64,000 nt of DNA from Nitrincola alkalisediminis (GCF_009821115.1 NZ_VYTY01000015.1:1-64000), one strand, 5' to 3'. Shown: positions 37,803 through 47,391, counted from the stretch's first letter. The notes: a model not told the origin generated them from the sequence alone. Translations and numbers: made by a program.

Positions 37803-39236
37803 ATGGAAGACAGAGAAAGCCAGTGTAACGTTTCTCAAGCCGTTGAACCTGCACCCTGTGTGCTGATTGTCGACGATGAGCCCGATATTCTCGAATTAAT
37901 CGACATTACCCTATCCAGAATGGGTGTTCAGTGTTTGTTAGCGGAAACACTGGCGCAGGCGAATCAGATTCTAAAAGAGGAAGCGCACCGTTCATTGCGC
38001 TTGTGTTTAACCGACATGCGATTGCCGGATGGAAGTGGTATGGAGCTGATTCGGACAATTCAGGCACATTATCCCAGCTTGCCAGTCGCGATGATTACAG
38101 CACATGGAAATATGACGTGTGCGATTGAAGCGCTTAAGGCCGGAGCGTTTGATTTCCTGAACAAGCCCGTCGATATCAAAACGCTGCGTGAATTGGTGAC
38201 CTCAGCGCTGCGGCTGACGTTAGAAAAGCCTGCAAAAGTCACAACCTTTTCACAGCATCCACTCTTAGGTGTGTCGGAGCCGATCGAGCAGGTTCGGCGC
38301 ATGATTGATAAGTTGGCCAGAAGCCAAGCACCTGTCTATATCAGTGGGGAGTCGGGGACGGGTAAAGAGTTAGTTGCCCGTTTAATTCATGCGAAAGGCC
38401 CTAGGGCAGACAAACCCTTTATTCCTGTCAACTGTGGAGCCATTCCCGCAGACCTAATGGAAAGTGAGCTTTTTGGGCACCGAAAAGGCAGTTTTACTGG
38501 GGCAACTTCACACAAGGATGGTTTATTCAAAGCGGCTGAAGGCGGAACGCTCTTTTTGGATGAGGTGGCGGACTTGCCTTTGGATATGCAGGTTAAGTTG
38601 CTTCGTGTGATCCAAGAGAAAGCCGTTAGGCCCATAGGGGCTGCACAGGAAGAGCATGTCGATGTGCGGATTCTCAGTGCCACGCACAAGGATTTGGCCA
38701 AAAAAGTGGCCGAAGGCGAGTTTCGAGAGGATTTGTTTTACCGTATCAATGTCATCCAACTGCATCTACCTAGTTTACGGGATCGTCGCAGCGACATCGA
38801 CGTGCTGATTAACCATTTCTTAAAACAATTGGCGTCAGAAATGGAAGTGCCAGTTCCGCGTTTAACAGACTCGGCCCGCGACGCTCTGAATCAGCATGAT
38901 TTCCCGGGTAATGTCCGTGAGCTTGAGAATATTCTAGAGCGCGCCATGACCCTGTGTGACAGTCAGCAAATCAGCTGTGAAGACTTGTCTTTACGTATGT
39001 CAGCACCGTCTGCTAAACCGTCCCAGGCACGAGACACCCAGTCATCATCCGACTGGCGCGATGAATTCACCTACGCGCAGGAAATCGGTTTAGAAGCCTA
39101 CTTAGAAACCATCGAGCGCGAGATGTTGACGCACGCCCTTAATGAAACCCAGCACAACAAAACAGCGGCGGCTGCCTTGTTGGGGATTTCATTTCGAACG
39201 CTTCGCTACCGACTCAAAAAGCTTAACCTTGAATAG
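37803..39236 (+). CDS. pilR: Sigma-54-dependent response regulator PilR
   Basis: About 477 residues. The receiver domain is VLIVDDEPDILELIDITL through LTDMRLPDGSGMEL (phospho-Asp) to FLNKPVDIKTL. The AAA+ domain has GESGTGKELVARLIH (about 182), the sigma-54 contact loop RKGSFTGAT (about 228) and GTLFLDEVADLPLDMQ. The C-terminal FIS-type HTH is NKTAAAALLGISFRTLRYRLKKL. GTG 37797 is in frame, but ATG 37803 with GGAG 5 nt upstream is preferred. The expected target, a sigma-54 pilA promoter, is not in the window. Confidence 0.94.
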   Translation: MEDRESQCNVSQAVEPAPCVLIVDDEPDILELIDITLSRMGVQCLLAETLAQANQILKEEAHRSLRLCLTDMRLPDGSGMELIRTIQAHYPSLPVAMITAHGNMTCAIEALKAGAFDFLNKPVDIKTLRELVTSALRLTLEKPAKVTTFSQHPLLGVSEPIEQVRRMIDKLARSQAPVYISGESGTGKELVARLIHAKGPRADKPFIPVNCGAIPADLMESELFGHRKGSFTGATSHKDGLFKAAEGGTLFLDEVADLPLDMQVKLLRVIQEKAVRPIGAAQEEHVDVRILSATHKDLAKKVAEGEFREDLFYRINVIQLHLPSLRDRRSDIDVLINHFLKQLASEMEVPVPRLTDSARDALNQHDFPGNVRELENILERAMTLCDSQQISCEDLSLRMSAPSAKPSQARDTQSSSDWRDEFTYAQEIGLEAYLETIEREMLTHALNETQHNKTAAAALLGISFRTLRYRLKKLNLE

Positions 39237-39256
39237 TAAGCTCCAGTGCATGAGGG

Positions 39257-40078
39257 CTAGACGGCGCGCCGGACTAGCCCAGCATTGGCCATAATACGGG
39301 TTGCAATCTCTTCAACGGAGAAGTGCGTCGTGTTAATCGAGGGGATACCCAGTTGAATAAAGCGCTTTTCGACTTCACGAACCTCAAATTCGCATTGCTC
39401 CAACGACGCATAGCGGCTATTGGGGCGTCGTTCGTTGCGAATCGCGGCTAAATGGAAGGGGTCAATCGTTAAACCGAAGAGTTTTTGCGAATGTGCCATG
39501 AGCGCCTCGGGAATGCCAGGCATCTCAAGATCGTCGATCGTGAGAGGGTAGTTGGCGGCGCGAATACCAAACTGAAGTGCCATGTATAGGCAGGTTGGTG
39601 TTTTACCGCAGCGAGACACACCAATCAAGATCACATCGGCTTTTCCATATTGTTGGATTCGCCCGCCATCATCATTGTCCAGTGCAAAGTTGACCGACGC
39701 GATACGCTCTTTGTAGCGACGACTTTCATTGATGGCGTGAGATTTACCAACCGAATAGGACGAATGCAATTGCAGTTCATGCTCTAAAGGTTTTAAAAAC
39801 GTTTCAAAGACATCGATTTTATAGCCGTTTGACTTTGAAATAATCTCACGTATTTCTGGATTAACGATGGTATCAAACACAATGGCAGCCGCTCCATCTG
39901 CTCGTGTCGCTGCATCAATTTGCTCAGCCACTTTGATGGCTTTTTCAAGCGTGTCTACATAGGGCAGTGTCAGCATTTCAAAATGAATACCATCGAACTG
40001 AGTTAATAAACTGTTGCCCAGCGTTTCCGCCGTAATACCCGTGCCGTCCGATATAAAAAAAGCAGAACGTTTATTCAA
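39257..40078 (-). CDS. ppsR: PEP synthase regulatory protein PpsR (kinase/pyrophosphorylase)
   Basis: About 273 residues, DUF299/PpsR family. It phosphorylates PEP synthase with ADP and reverses this by phosphorolysis. [25 protein letters not shown] opens the domain, and the P-loop reads [38 protein letters not shown] is another family segment. The frame reaches TTG 40090, but GGAG at 40088-40085 places TTG 40078 (N-terminus LNKRSAFF, read as Met) at the right distance. It is divergent from ppsA, its target enzyme. Confidence 0.94.
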   Translation of the reverse strand: MNKRSAFFISDGTGITAETLGNSLLTQFDGIHFEMLTLPYVDTLEKAIKVAEQIDAATRADGAAAIVFDTIVNPEIREIISKSNGYKIDVFETFLKPLEHELQLHSSYSVGKSHAINESRRYKERIASVNFALDNDDGGRIQQYGKADVILIGVSRCGKTPTCLYMALQFGIRAANYPLTIDDLEMPGIPEALMAHSQKLFGLTIDPFHLAAIRNERRPNSRYASLEQCEFEVREVEKRFIQLGIPSINTTHFSVEEIATRIMANAGLVRRAV

Positions 40079-40115
40079 AAAAGTCTCCAAGAAAGTCTTA
40101 AGCCTTTGTGAGTGT

Positions 40116-40132
40116 TTGTAATTTATTTACAA
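40116..40132. promoter_or_regulatory. Inverted repeat between ppsR and ppsA
   Basis: TTGTAA (40116-40121) and TTACAA (40127-40132) form an exact interrupted palindrome, 38 bp before the ppsR start and in the shared divergent region. It could be an operator. I cannot match it to a named regulator: it is not FNR-like and not a clear Cra site. Confidence 0.4.
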
Positions 40133-40333
40133 GTCTGTCCAGGTCGGGATTTTTTAACCTAACTACAGTATCATTTGTTCTCTGAGCAGATTATAAGAAT
40201 AGTAAAGCAGCCAAGAGTATCACTCTTTGGGTCTGATTCAAGCCCCTATCATGGTCGTGATCATGAGTGAAACTCCATAACAACGAAACATAGCAACTAA
40301 GTGTCATACCCTTCAACCACGGGAGATTGGGCC

Positions 40334-42700
40334 TTGCAGACGTATGTAATTCGCCTTGAACAAACTGGCATGCAAGATGTAGATAAGGTTGGCGGTAAAA
40401 ATGCCTCCTTGGGAGAAATGATTCATCAACTGACCGATGCAGGTGTACGAGTGCCTGGCGGCTTTGCGACCACGGCTGATGCCTATCGTGATTTTCTTAG
40501 CTTTAACCAACTCACCGAAAAAATAGCGAACCTCCTGGATTCACTCGACACTAACGACACGCGCGCCTTGGCCGAAACTGGCCGCACGATCCGTCAGTGG
40601 ATCGTGGATGCACCTTTTCAGCCCGCGCTTGAAGAGGCAATCGACAGTGCCTACGCCGAGATGATGCAAGCACGTGAATGTGCCGTTGCGGTTCGTTCCT
40701 CGGCCACGGCGGAGGATCTGCCCGATGCGTCATTTGCAGGCCAACAAGAAACTTTTTTGAACGTACGTGGCTTAACGCAAGTTAAGCGATCCATCAAAGA
40801 TGTGTTTGCATCGCTTTACAATGATCGCGCGATTTCCTACCGCGTACATCGCGGCTTTGTTCACAGCGAAGTGGCACTTTCTGCTGGTGTACAGCGCATG
40901 GTACGCAGTGAAACCGGAGCTTCTGGGGTCATGTTTACCATCGACACTGAATCCGGGTTTCCGCACGTGGTGTTTATTACCGCCGCCTACGGACTTGGCG
41001 AAACAGTGGTGCAGGGGGCTGTGAATCCAGATGAGTTCTACGTCTATAAGCCGACTCTCAAGCTCGGTGCTCCGGCGATTTTAAGGCGAACACTCGGCAC
41101 GAAAGCCATCAAAATGGTCTACGCCAGTGAAGACGGTGGCAGTGCTGTTGAAACCGTTGATGTCTCCCGAGAGGATCGTAACCAGTTTTGCATTAACGAT
41201 GCTGACGTTGAGGCGTTGGCAAAAATCGCCGTGATTATCGAAAACCATTACGGTCGTCCAATGGATATCGAATGGGCGAAAGACGGCGACGATGGTCAGC
41301 TGTACATTGTACAGGCGCGACCTGAAACCGTTAAAAGTCAGAATTCTCAAGCGGTTATTGAACGCTATCTCCTAAAAGAAAAAGGCAAAGTGCTCATTGA
41401 GGGGCGCTCTATTGGGCATCGAATCGGCTCTGGTCAGGTTCGAATCGTGTATCATCTTGATCAAATGCACGAAGTTCAACCGGGCGATGTCCTTGTTACC
41501 GATATGACCGACCCCGATTGGGAGCCCGTGATGAAGCGTGCGGCCGCCATCGTGACCAATCGCGGTGGACGAACCTGTCATGCGGCGATCATCGCCCGTG
41601 AACTGGGTATTCCAGCCATTGTTGGCTGTGGCGATGCCACCGAGCGCTTGCACAATGATCAGTGGGTGACAGTCTCATGCGCCGAAGGAGACACTGGGCG
41701 TGCTTACGAAGGGCGTTTGGCATTCGAACATCAAACCAACAGTGTCGAATCCATGCCTGCCTTGCCTTTTAGTATCATGATGAATGTCGGCAATCCAGAT
41801 CGTGCCTTTGACTTTCAATCCCTACCCAATGCTGGTGTTGGTCTGGCTCGGTTGGAATTCATCATTAACCGCATGATTGGTGTGCACCCAAAAGCCCTGT
41901 TGAATTTTGATCAACAAAGCCGTGACACTCGCCAGATCATATCGCGCCGGATTGCAGGTTATGCATCACCCGTTGACTTCTACGTGGATAAGCTCGTGGA
42001 AGGAATTTCCACTCTGGCGGCGGCGTTTTACCCACGCAAAGTCATAGTGCGGATGTCCGATTTTAAATCCAACGAGTACGGGCATCTGATCGGTGGTGAT
42101 CGTTATGAACCAGCAGAAGAAAACCCCATGCTCGGGTTTCGAGGTGCCGCACGTTATATCTCTGAAAGCTTCCAAGACTGCTTCGAACTTGAATGCCGTG
42201 CCTTAAAGCGCGTTCGTGACGAAATGAAGTTAACCAATGTCGAAATCATGGTGCCCTTTGTCCGGACTGTGGGCGAAGCGCGTCACGTCGTTGAGCTGTT
42301 GGCCGAAAATGGTTTGAAGCGCGGAGAAAATGACCTTCGTGTGATTATGATGTGTGAAATACCATCGAACGCACTGTTAGCCGATCAATTTCTTGAGTAC
42401 TTTGATGGCTTCTCCATTGGCTCCAACGACCTCACTCAGCTCACGCTGGGCTTGGATCGTGACTCGGGCATCGTTGCGCACCTGTTTGATGAGCGCAATG
42501 AAGCGGTCAAAATTCTCCTCGAAATGGCCATTAATGCCTGCCACAAAGCCAATAAATACATCGGTATTTGTGGGCAAGGCCCGTCGGATCATCCAGATTT
42601 AGCCCGTTGGCTGATGGAAAAGGGGATCGACAGTGTCTCGCTCAATCCAGACTCTGTTCTGGATACTTGGTTTTTCTTGGCCAATGAAGAAAAAAGCTAG
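40334..42700 (+). CDS. ppsA: Phosphoenolpyruvate synthase PpsA
   Basis: About 788 residues. It converts pyruvate, ATP and water to PEP, AMP and phosphate for gluconeogenesis. The N-terminal ATP-grasp region begins [20 protein letters not shown]. The central swivelling domain has the phospho-His motif [24 protein letters not shown] (His in TCHA). The C-terminal PEP/pyruvate barrel includes [17 protein letters not shown] and [14 protein letters not shown] 40301 is in frame, but TTG 40334 has GGGAG 8 nt upstream and gives the family-like N-terminus [11 protein letters not shown]. PpsR is encoded divergently. Confidence 0.96.
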   Translation: MQTYVIRLEQTGMQDVDKVGGKNASLGEMIHQLTDAGVRVPGGFATTADAYRDFLSFNQLTEKIANLLDSLDTNDTRALAETGRTIRQWIVDAPFQPALEEAIDSAYAEMMQARECAVAVRSSATAEDLPDASFAGQQETFLNVRGLTQVKRSIKDVFASLYNDRAISYRVHRGFVHSEVALSAGVQRMVRSETGASGVMFTIDTESGFPHVVFITAAYGLGETVVQGAVNPDEFYVYKPTLKLGAPAILRRTLGTKAIKMVYASEDGGSAVETVDVSREDRNQFCINDADVEALAKIAVIIENHYGRPMDIEWAKDGDDGQLYIVQARPETVKSQNSQAVIERYLLKEKGKVLIEGRSIGHRIGSGQVRIVYHLDQMHEVQPGDVLVTDMTDPDWEPVMKRAAAIVTNRGGRTCHAAIIARELGIPAIVGCGDATERLHNDQWVTVSCAEGDTGRAYEGRLAFEHQTNSVESMPALPFSIMMNVGNPDRAFDFQSLPNAGVGLARLEFIINRMIGVHPKALLNFDQQSRDTRQIISRRIAGYASPVDFYVDKLVEGISTLAAAFYPRKVIVRMSDFKSNEYGHLIGGDRYEPAEENPMLGFRGAARYISESFQDCFELECRALKRVRDEMKLTNVEIMVPFVRTVGEARHVVELLAENGLKRGENDLRVIMMCEIPSNALLADQFLEYFDGFSIGSNDLTQLTLGLDRDSGIVAHLFDERNEAVKILLEMAINACHKANKYIGICGQGPSDHPDLARWLMEKGIDSVSLNPDSVLDTWFFLANEEKS

Positions 42701-42713
42701 TCGTTATTGCCAA

Positions 42714-42737
42714 GCCCGAGGCCGTCGCGCCTCGGGC
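42714..42737 (+). terminator. Hairpin after ppsA
   Basis: GCCCGAGGC (42714-42722) and GCCTCGGGC (42729-42737) form a 9-bp GC-rich stem with a 6-nt loop, 14 nt after the ppsA stop. No T tract follows, so termination may be partial or Rho-assisted. Confidence 0.6.
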
Positions 42738-42851
42738 GTCGCATCGGCATAATGACAGCAGATCAAGACCCGCGCCTATAGAGTTAACGCCTAGAGTCCG
42801 TATAATATTGAGCGTACGGAAGGCTTCCAAGTTTTCTATCGACACTCACTC

Positions 42852-42867
42852 AAGGAGCGATACGATT
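42852..42867 (+). promoter_or_regulatory. Ribosome binding site followed by an ATT start
   Basis: AAGGAG (42852-42857) is followed after 7 nt by ATT (42865-42867), in frame with the AmpG-like protein. It is the only strong Shine-Dalgarno in front of that gene. No ATG, GTG or TTG lies within initiation distance of it. Confidence 0.6.
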
Positions 42868-44205
42868 AACCTGATCAACATCCTAACCGCTTGGTTTACC
42901 CCTTACCGCGATAAGCGCATGATTACTTTGCTGGCACTTGGTTTTTCAAGTGGCCTGCCAGCTCCGCTTGTCTTTTCGAATTTATCCATTTGGTTGCGCG
43001 ATGAAGGCGTGAGTCGCTCCGACATAGGCCTGTTTGCACTTGCCGCCACACCCTATGCGATCAACTTTTTATGGGCCCCTTTACTGGATCGCTTGCGGAT
43101 TCCCTATCTTACCGCACGCTTTGGTCGGCGCCGGAGCTGGGCACTGGTCTCGCAAGTGGGCTTGATGCTGGCCATTTTGTATTTGTCATTGTTTAACCCA
43201 GCCGATGGGCTCTTTATGATGGCTGTCGCCGTCTTGGGTGTGACCTTCATGTCGGCCACTCAGGATATTGTGATCGACGCCTATCGTATCGAAATTCTCG
43301 ACACCCATCAGTACGGTAGTGGTTCGGCAGCGGGCATTTGGGGTTGGCATTTAGGTGGAACGCTGATTGGGGGCGCTGGTGGACTGTATTTAGCGCACAG
43401 TCTAGGCTGGAATATTGCTTACCTGCTTCTCGGCTGCATGGTGTTGGTCGGCATTATGGCTGTGTTGCTCAGCCCTGAACCTAAAATCTATGTCACCGAT
43501 GAAACACGGGCAGAGGAGGCGCGGGCGCTGGCGCATCTGGAGCGTTGGTCTGCGTTGCCGAGGCTGCCGCGCAGAGTGATAGGGTGGCTATACGTGACTT
43601 TGTTAGCGCCCTTAATGGAGTTTACGAAGCGAGAAGGCTGGGTGCTGATCCTGGTTTTCATTTTTATCTTCAAGCTGGGTGATGCCTTATTGGGCCGCAT
43701 GTCCGGTGTTTTTTACCGTGAGCTTGGTTTTACTCTGCCCGAAATCGCAGAAGTTGCCAAGGTGTACGGCCTAACAGCCAACCTGATTGGTATTGTTATT
43801 GGCGGGATTCTCGTGGCGCGTATTGGCATACTGCGTGCCTTGTTTTTGGCGGGTTTTTCAACAGCGGCCACTAACTTGACCTATTCTTGGTTGGCGGCTT
43901 CCGGTCAATCGATGGGCGTGTTTATATTTGCCGTGGCGTCCGATAACTTTACAACAGGGCTGGTCACTGTGGCCTTGGTCGCTTACTTATCCTCCCTGTG
44001 CAACAGTGCCTACACTGCGACGCAATATGCGTTGCTGGCATCTTTGGCGAACCTCGCCCGAATTTGGTTCTCGGCATCAAGCGGTATTATGGTCGATGCC
44101 TTGGATGGCGATTGGACAGTATTCTTTACGCTCTGTGCGGTGATTGCACTTCTTGGGCTGCCGTTATTATGGGTGATTATGAGGCGTTATCCGAATGTAT
44201 CTTGA
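42865..44205 (+). CDS. AmpG-like MFS transporter, apparent ATT start
   Basis: About 446 residues, about twelve membrane segments. RMITLLALGFSSGLPAPLVFSNLSIWLRDEGVSRSDIGLFAL and FLWAPLLDRLRIPYLTARFGRRRSWALVSQ are typical of AmpG, the permease for anhydro-muropeptides in peptidoglycan recycling. ATQDIVIDAYRIEIL is also conserved. The frame reaches TTG 42808, which has no ribosome binding site. ATG 42919 would remove the conserved segment before the first helix. ATT 42865 follows AAGGAG with a 7-nt gap and gives a family-like N-terminus, NLINILTAWFTPYRDKR. The next gene overlaps by 11 bp. Confidence 0.85.
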   Translation: MNLINILTAWFTPYRDKRMITLLALGFSSGLPAPLVFSNLSIWLRDEGVSRSDIGLFALAATPYAINFLWAPLLDRLRIPYLTARFGRRRSWALVSQVGLMLAILYLSLFNPADGLFMMAVAVLGVTFMSATQDIVIDAYRIEILDTHQYGSGSAAGIWGWHLGGTLIGGAGGLYLAHSLGWNIAYLLLGCMVLVGIMAVLLSPEPKIYVTDETRAEEARALAHLERWSALPRLPRRVIGWLYVTLLAPLMEFTKREGWVLILVFIFIFKLGDALLGRMSGVFYRELGFTLPEIAEVAKVYGLTANLIGIVIGGILVARIGILRALFLAGFSTAATNLTYSWLAASGQSMGVFIFAVASDNFTTGLVTVALVAYLSSLCNSAYTATQYALLASLANLARIWFSASSGIMVDALDGDWTVFFTLCAVIALLGLPLLWVIMRRYPNVS

Positions 44206-45517
44206 GCATCTGCGTCAGTTATCCGATCGACTTGTCGCTATTCAAAAACCCATTATGATTCTAGATGCCATAAAATGGCCTGCTCAGGTGCAAACCGAGT
44301 TTTTAGAGGGGAAAGGTAAAACCTTACCCAATATTGATCAGGCCTTTTACGAGCAGCAAGCCCTGCGTTTTGCTCCTGACGTTGTCAGAGAAGAGTTAAA
44401 GACGCTGAGATCCGATATCTGCCGATTGCTGGGTGGTACGGATGGGCTCGGGCGCATCTTATTGCAAAATATCGAACAGTACCTCTTGGTCATCGACATG
44501 CTGGAAGGGCGCGGCACTAAGGCGTTTGGGGTTTGCAGCCAAGCGCTGTATGGTTCTGCGACGGACAAGATGCGTGGTGATAAAAAAACCTTGCTTGAAC
44601 TAAGCGAGCGCCTGTGTCGAACCTTTTCATCGGCTGCAGCCGAGCATTTAAAGCGTCCGTATGGCAATGATATTCCAGCTGAAAAAGCCGTCGAGATGTT
44701 GTCGGCGAAATTGAATGCTTACTTTAACGAAGGCGATATTCGTGTTCAGCTGTCCAATGGTATTGTCTCCGACGCCGCAGCCGGTGGCGACGTTATTAAG
44801 CTGAACGAGCGTGCGTATTTCTCCGAATTGGATCTGCAAGTGCTGGAAGTTCACGAAGGTTGGGTGCACGTCGGCACGACGCTAAACGGTCGTCGTCAGC
44901 CCTATGCCACTTGGCTGGGTGTGGGGTCGCCCCGTATTACCGCACATCAAGAAGGCTTGGCAGTTCTTATGGAAACGCTGACCTTTAGTTCTTTTCCGCA
45001 ACGTGCACGGCGAGTGAGTGACCGAGTCGTGGCCATCAGTCTGGCGGAAGACGGTGCTGATTTTGTCGAAGTGTATCGGCATTTTATTGATAAAGGCTTG
45101 TCCGAGCATGACAGCTATCGCGTTACCCAGCGCGTATTTCGGGGTGGGTGCGTCGAGGGGGGATCTGTGTTTACCAAGGATCTCTCGTACATAAAAGGCT
45201 TTGTCGAAAACGTTAACTTTATCAAAAGTGCAATAGAGTCGGGTGTGCCTGAAATTCTGCCTATGATGTTTGTTGGCAAAGTCACACTCGATGACTTGCC
45301 CATACTCTATGAGCGTTATTTAGAAGGCGTGATCGCGGCACCTGATTATTTACCGCCAATGTTCCGTGACCTTAACGGGCTTTTTGTCTGGTTTGGTTTT
45401 TCGAGCGGAATGAGCTTGGTGAATTTAGGTCGAGTGCAGGCCCATTACTCAGACGTGTTTGCAAAACTGCCTCACACAACCCCTGTGTATACGACGCAGA
45501 TTATGACGGAGTTTTAG
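44195..45517 (+). CDS. QEGLA-motif protein (DUF1704, flavohemoglobin expression-modulating type)
   Basis: 440 residues, predicted cytosolic. The family motif ITAHQEGLAVLMETLTF (about 246-262) looks like a metallopeptidase helix of the HExxH-like kind with the first His replaced, as is usual in this family. LEVHEGWVHVGTTLNGR (about 209-225) holds a second conserved H-E pair. RVFRGGCVEGGSVFTKDLSYIKGF is another conserved stretch. The family has been annotated as modulating flavohemoglobin expression, and its chemistry is unproven. It starts inside the 3' end of the AmpG-like gene, so both are likely co-translated. Confidence 0.85.
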   Translation: MYLEHLRQLSDRLVAIQKPIMILDAIKWPAQVQTEFLEGKGKTLPNIDQAFYEQQALRFAPDVVREELKTLRSDICRLLGGTDGLGRILLQNIEQYLLVIDMLEGRGTKAFGVCSQALYGSATDKMRGDKKTLLELSERLCRTFSSAAAEHLKRPYGNDIPAEKAVEMLSAKLNAYFNEGDIRVQLSNGIVSDAAAGGDVIKLNERAYFSELDLQVLEVHEGWVHVGTTLNGRRQPYATWLGVGSPRITAHQEGLAVLMETLTFSSFPQRARRVSDRVVAISLAEDGADFVEVYRHFIDKGLSEHDSYRVTQRVFRGGCVEGGSVFTKDLSYIKGFVENVNFIKSAIESGVPEILPMMFVGKVTLDDLPILYERYLEGVIAAPDYLPPMFRDLNGLFVWFGFSSGMSLVNLGRVQAHYSDVFAKLPHTTPVYTTQIMTEF

Positions 45518-45605
45518 TGTTTATCAGTTTGAGAAACCTTGGGTTGAGCAATTCCAAGTGCGATTAGCAAAATCCCGCGTAAACCATCGCCCGGGCGGTG
45601 AGCAG

Positions 45606-46133
45606 TCACAGCTTGCCTGCTACAGCTAATGCAGAATGGATTGTTTTGAACGATAAAAGTAACGACAAAGGAGCGTTCAGTAATGGAACTGCTCCGTAGC
45701 TTTCATACCAAGTTGCGACGCGATTATTTTTTGCATCAATCAGCAGAGCAACCCCGCCAGCTTGCATTGCAACCAAGAGGCAACGACGCCCGGCGGCGAG
45801 TAGTAACTGCCCACCCAAACCTTGCCCTTGCCACGCTATATTAACAGCAAGACGACCCAGCCTAAATACAGGGACTTCATGACGAGCTAGACCGTATTTA
45901 ATTACTTCAGGTGTACGCTCATACGCAATAGATGCAGGGCTTAGTGTGTAATACCCAAGAACTGTTTTAGCATCATGATCTGATATTGCGAGATATGTTT
46001 TAGCACCACCTTTTTCATGATTTTGTCTTGCATGAAGGCGCAGAAATTGATTTAACTGCTTATCACCACAGTCGAATGTTGAACGATTATGAAACTTGCT
46101 GACTGGCTCTTCGCGCCAAGCTGGCAAGCTCAT
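45606..46133 (-). CDS. tacT: GNAT acetyltransferase toxin, TacT-like
   Basis: 175 residues, GNAT fold. FDCGDKQLNQFLRLHARQNHEKGGAKTYLAI and VFRLGRLAVNIAWQGQGLGGQLLLAAGRRCL (acetyl-CoA-binding loop Q-G-x-G-L-G) match type II toxins that acetylate the amino group of charged tRNAs and block translation. Its ATG overlaps the antitoxin stop by 4 nt, typical for TacAT/AtaRT pairs. Toxicity and tRNA target are inferred from the family. Confidence 0.88.
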   Translation of the reverse strand: MSLPAWREEPVSKFHNRSTFDCGDKQLNQFLRLHARQNHEKGGAKTYLAISDHDAKTVLGYYTLSPASIAYERTPEVIKYGLARHEVPVFRLGRLAVNIAWQGQGLGGQLLLAAGRRCLLVAMQAGGVALLIDAKNNRVATWYESYGAVPLLNAPLSLLLSFKTIHSALAVAGKL

Positions 46134-46408
46134 GTTCGCTTCGGCAATGCAAAGGCTGCCGCTAATAGCTTTTCATTGGGCGCAGGTGGGTGATCCAATA
46201 AATCCAGCACGCGGAGGCTGTCTTTTTCGGACAGAGCCAGTCGTTCATTATCATCAATGACCTTCTGTGCCACAGATATGACATTACGAATTACGAAATC
46301 GGTTAAGTTGGTGTGCTGTAATGCAGCTGCGCGCATTAACAATAATTTTTCATCCGATGCGATTCGGAAGGATACGCGGTCATTGGTTCCTATTGGAATT
46401 TGAGGCAT
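46130..46408 (-). CDS. tacA: DUF1778 antitoxin, TacA-like
   Basis: 92 residues. The N-terminal ribbon-helix-helix (NDRVSFRIASDEKLLLMRAAALQHTNLTDFVIRNVI) should bind its own promoter. The C-terminal tail, with DLLDHPPAPNEKLLAAAF, is the DUF1778 toxin-neutralising segment. GGAGGG precedes the ATG. It is encoded just upstream of the GNAT toxin. Confidence 0.88.
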   Translation of the reverse strand: MPQIPIGTNDRVSFRIASDEKLLLMRAAALQHTNLTDFVIRNVISVAQKVIDDNERLALSEKDSLRVLDLLDHPPAPNEKLLAAAFALPKRT

Positions 46409-46526
46409 GGTATGGCCCTCCTACATGTATGTACTGAAATACTACGCTATAAAAGAATTAATTTCAATTTGTACTCATTGAAGGTGTACAGCTTAAGTCA
46501 AATCGCTCTACTATCTGACTTGTTCA

Positions 46527-47219
46527 TCACCAACCAATTTCAGACCCATCCCAATGCCAGAAGCGTCCAGATTGCTCAGGAGTGACTTGCTTGTCTAGCA
46601 CGCTGATTAAACACGCTGCAGCGTCTTGGGGTGTTTTGAGTTGTCCCTCGGGCAGTCGCGCCTGAAAGGGTTGAGACAGTCTTGAGTCGGTTGTACCCGG
46701 GTGATAGGACGCAATCGCTGACATAGGGTAGCGACGTTGCCATTCAATTGCAGTGGTTTTCACCAACATATTCAGCGCCGCTTTACTGACGCGATAGGCA
46801 TACCATCCCCCCAATTTATTATCGCTAATGCTGCCCACTTTAGCGGATATCGTTAACAGCTTTAACGCCGTGTTACGCTTCATTCTTTCGGAAAGGTGCT
46901 CTATAACAGCCGCCGTAATCAGTGTATTGGCTGCAAACGCCTCTAAAAAGCGCGACTCGTTCAGATCCTCAAGGCGCTTTTCAGGAGGGTGCTCATCGGT
47001 CCAGAGCATGCCGGTGGCAATAATAATCTTGTCGGGCTGTGGAAGGGTCTTTAAGCTGGCTTGGATAGACGCCCAATGCCAGTCAGCCAATTGATACGTG
47101 GAAAAATTATCTTCAACAGGGCGACGACTCAATAAATGTACTTCATCACCTTGGTTTGAAAGCGCTTGAGCAACGGCTAACCCAATTCCACCAGAACCTA
47201 AAACCCAACTGATCGCCAT
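46527..47219 (-). CDS. Short-chain dehydrogenase (CsgA/C-factor-like SDR)
   Basis: 230 residues. The Rossmann motif is unusual, VLGSGGIGLAVAQALSNQG (residues 6-24), with GSGGIG instead of TGxxxGIG. The catalytic Tyr-Lys lie in GGWYAYRVSKAALNMLV and the Ser in LLTISAKVGSI. SYHPGTTDSRLSQPF matches the C-factor-like SDR branch. GAGG precedes the ATG. It lies between two toxin-antitoxin pairs. Substrate unknown. Confidence 0.85.
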   Translation of the reverse strand: MAISWVLGSGGIGLAVAQALSNQGDEVHLLSRRPVEDNFSTYQLADWHWASIQASLKTLPQPDKIIIATGMLWTDEHPPEKRLEDLNESRFLEAFAANTLITAAVIEHLSERMKRNTALKLLTISAKVGSISDNKLGGWYAYRVSKAALNMLVKTTAIEWQRRYPMSAIASYHPGTTDSRLSQPFQARLPEGQLKTPQDAAACLISVLDKQVTPEQSGRFWHWDGSEIGW

Positions 47220-47391
47220 TATGACCTCAATAGTTTAATGCACATTTGACTTTATATACGAGCAAACAGTCGTGATTGGATTAAAAGTGCCAAAATAGAA
47301 ACTAATATGTTTCTTTATGATTGATAGCAACATATGGGTTTCACTATGCATTCACTCCTCAAGCAAATTAAACAGCGCCAGAGGGGGGCGC

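Noticed and set aside
40301-40333. GTG 40301 as ppsA start
   Set aside because: No Shine-Dalgarno precedes it, while GGGAG is correctly placed for TTG 40334 and the shorter N-terminus fits the family.
40877-40892. TGGCAC-N5-GC sigma-54-like motif
   Set aside because: It lies inside ppsA coding sequence, lacks the full -12 TTGCW, and has no downstream start.
45581-45601. GCCCGGGC palindrome as terminator of the QEGLA gene
   Set aside because: Short, no loop and no T tract. It may be chance in a GC-rich patch.
47375-47391. Terminator after vapC
   Set aside because: Only a 5-bp GCGCC/GGCGC stem with a weak T-rich tail; not strong enough to list.
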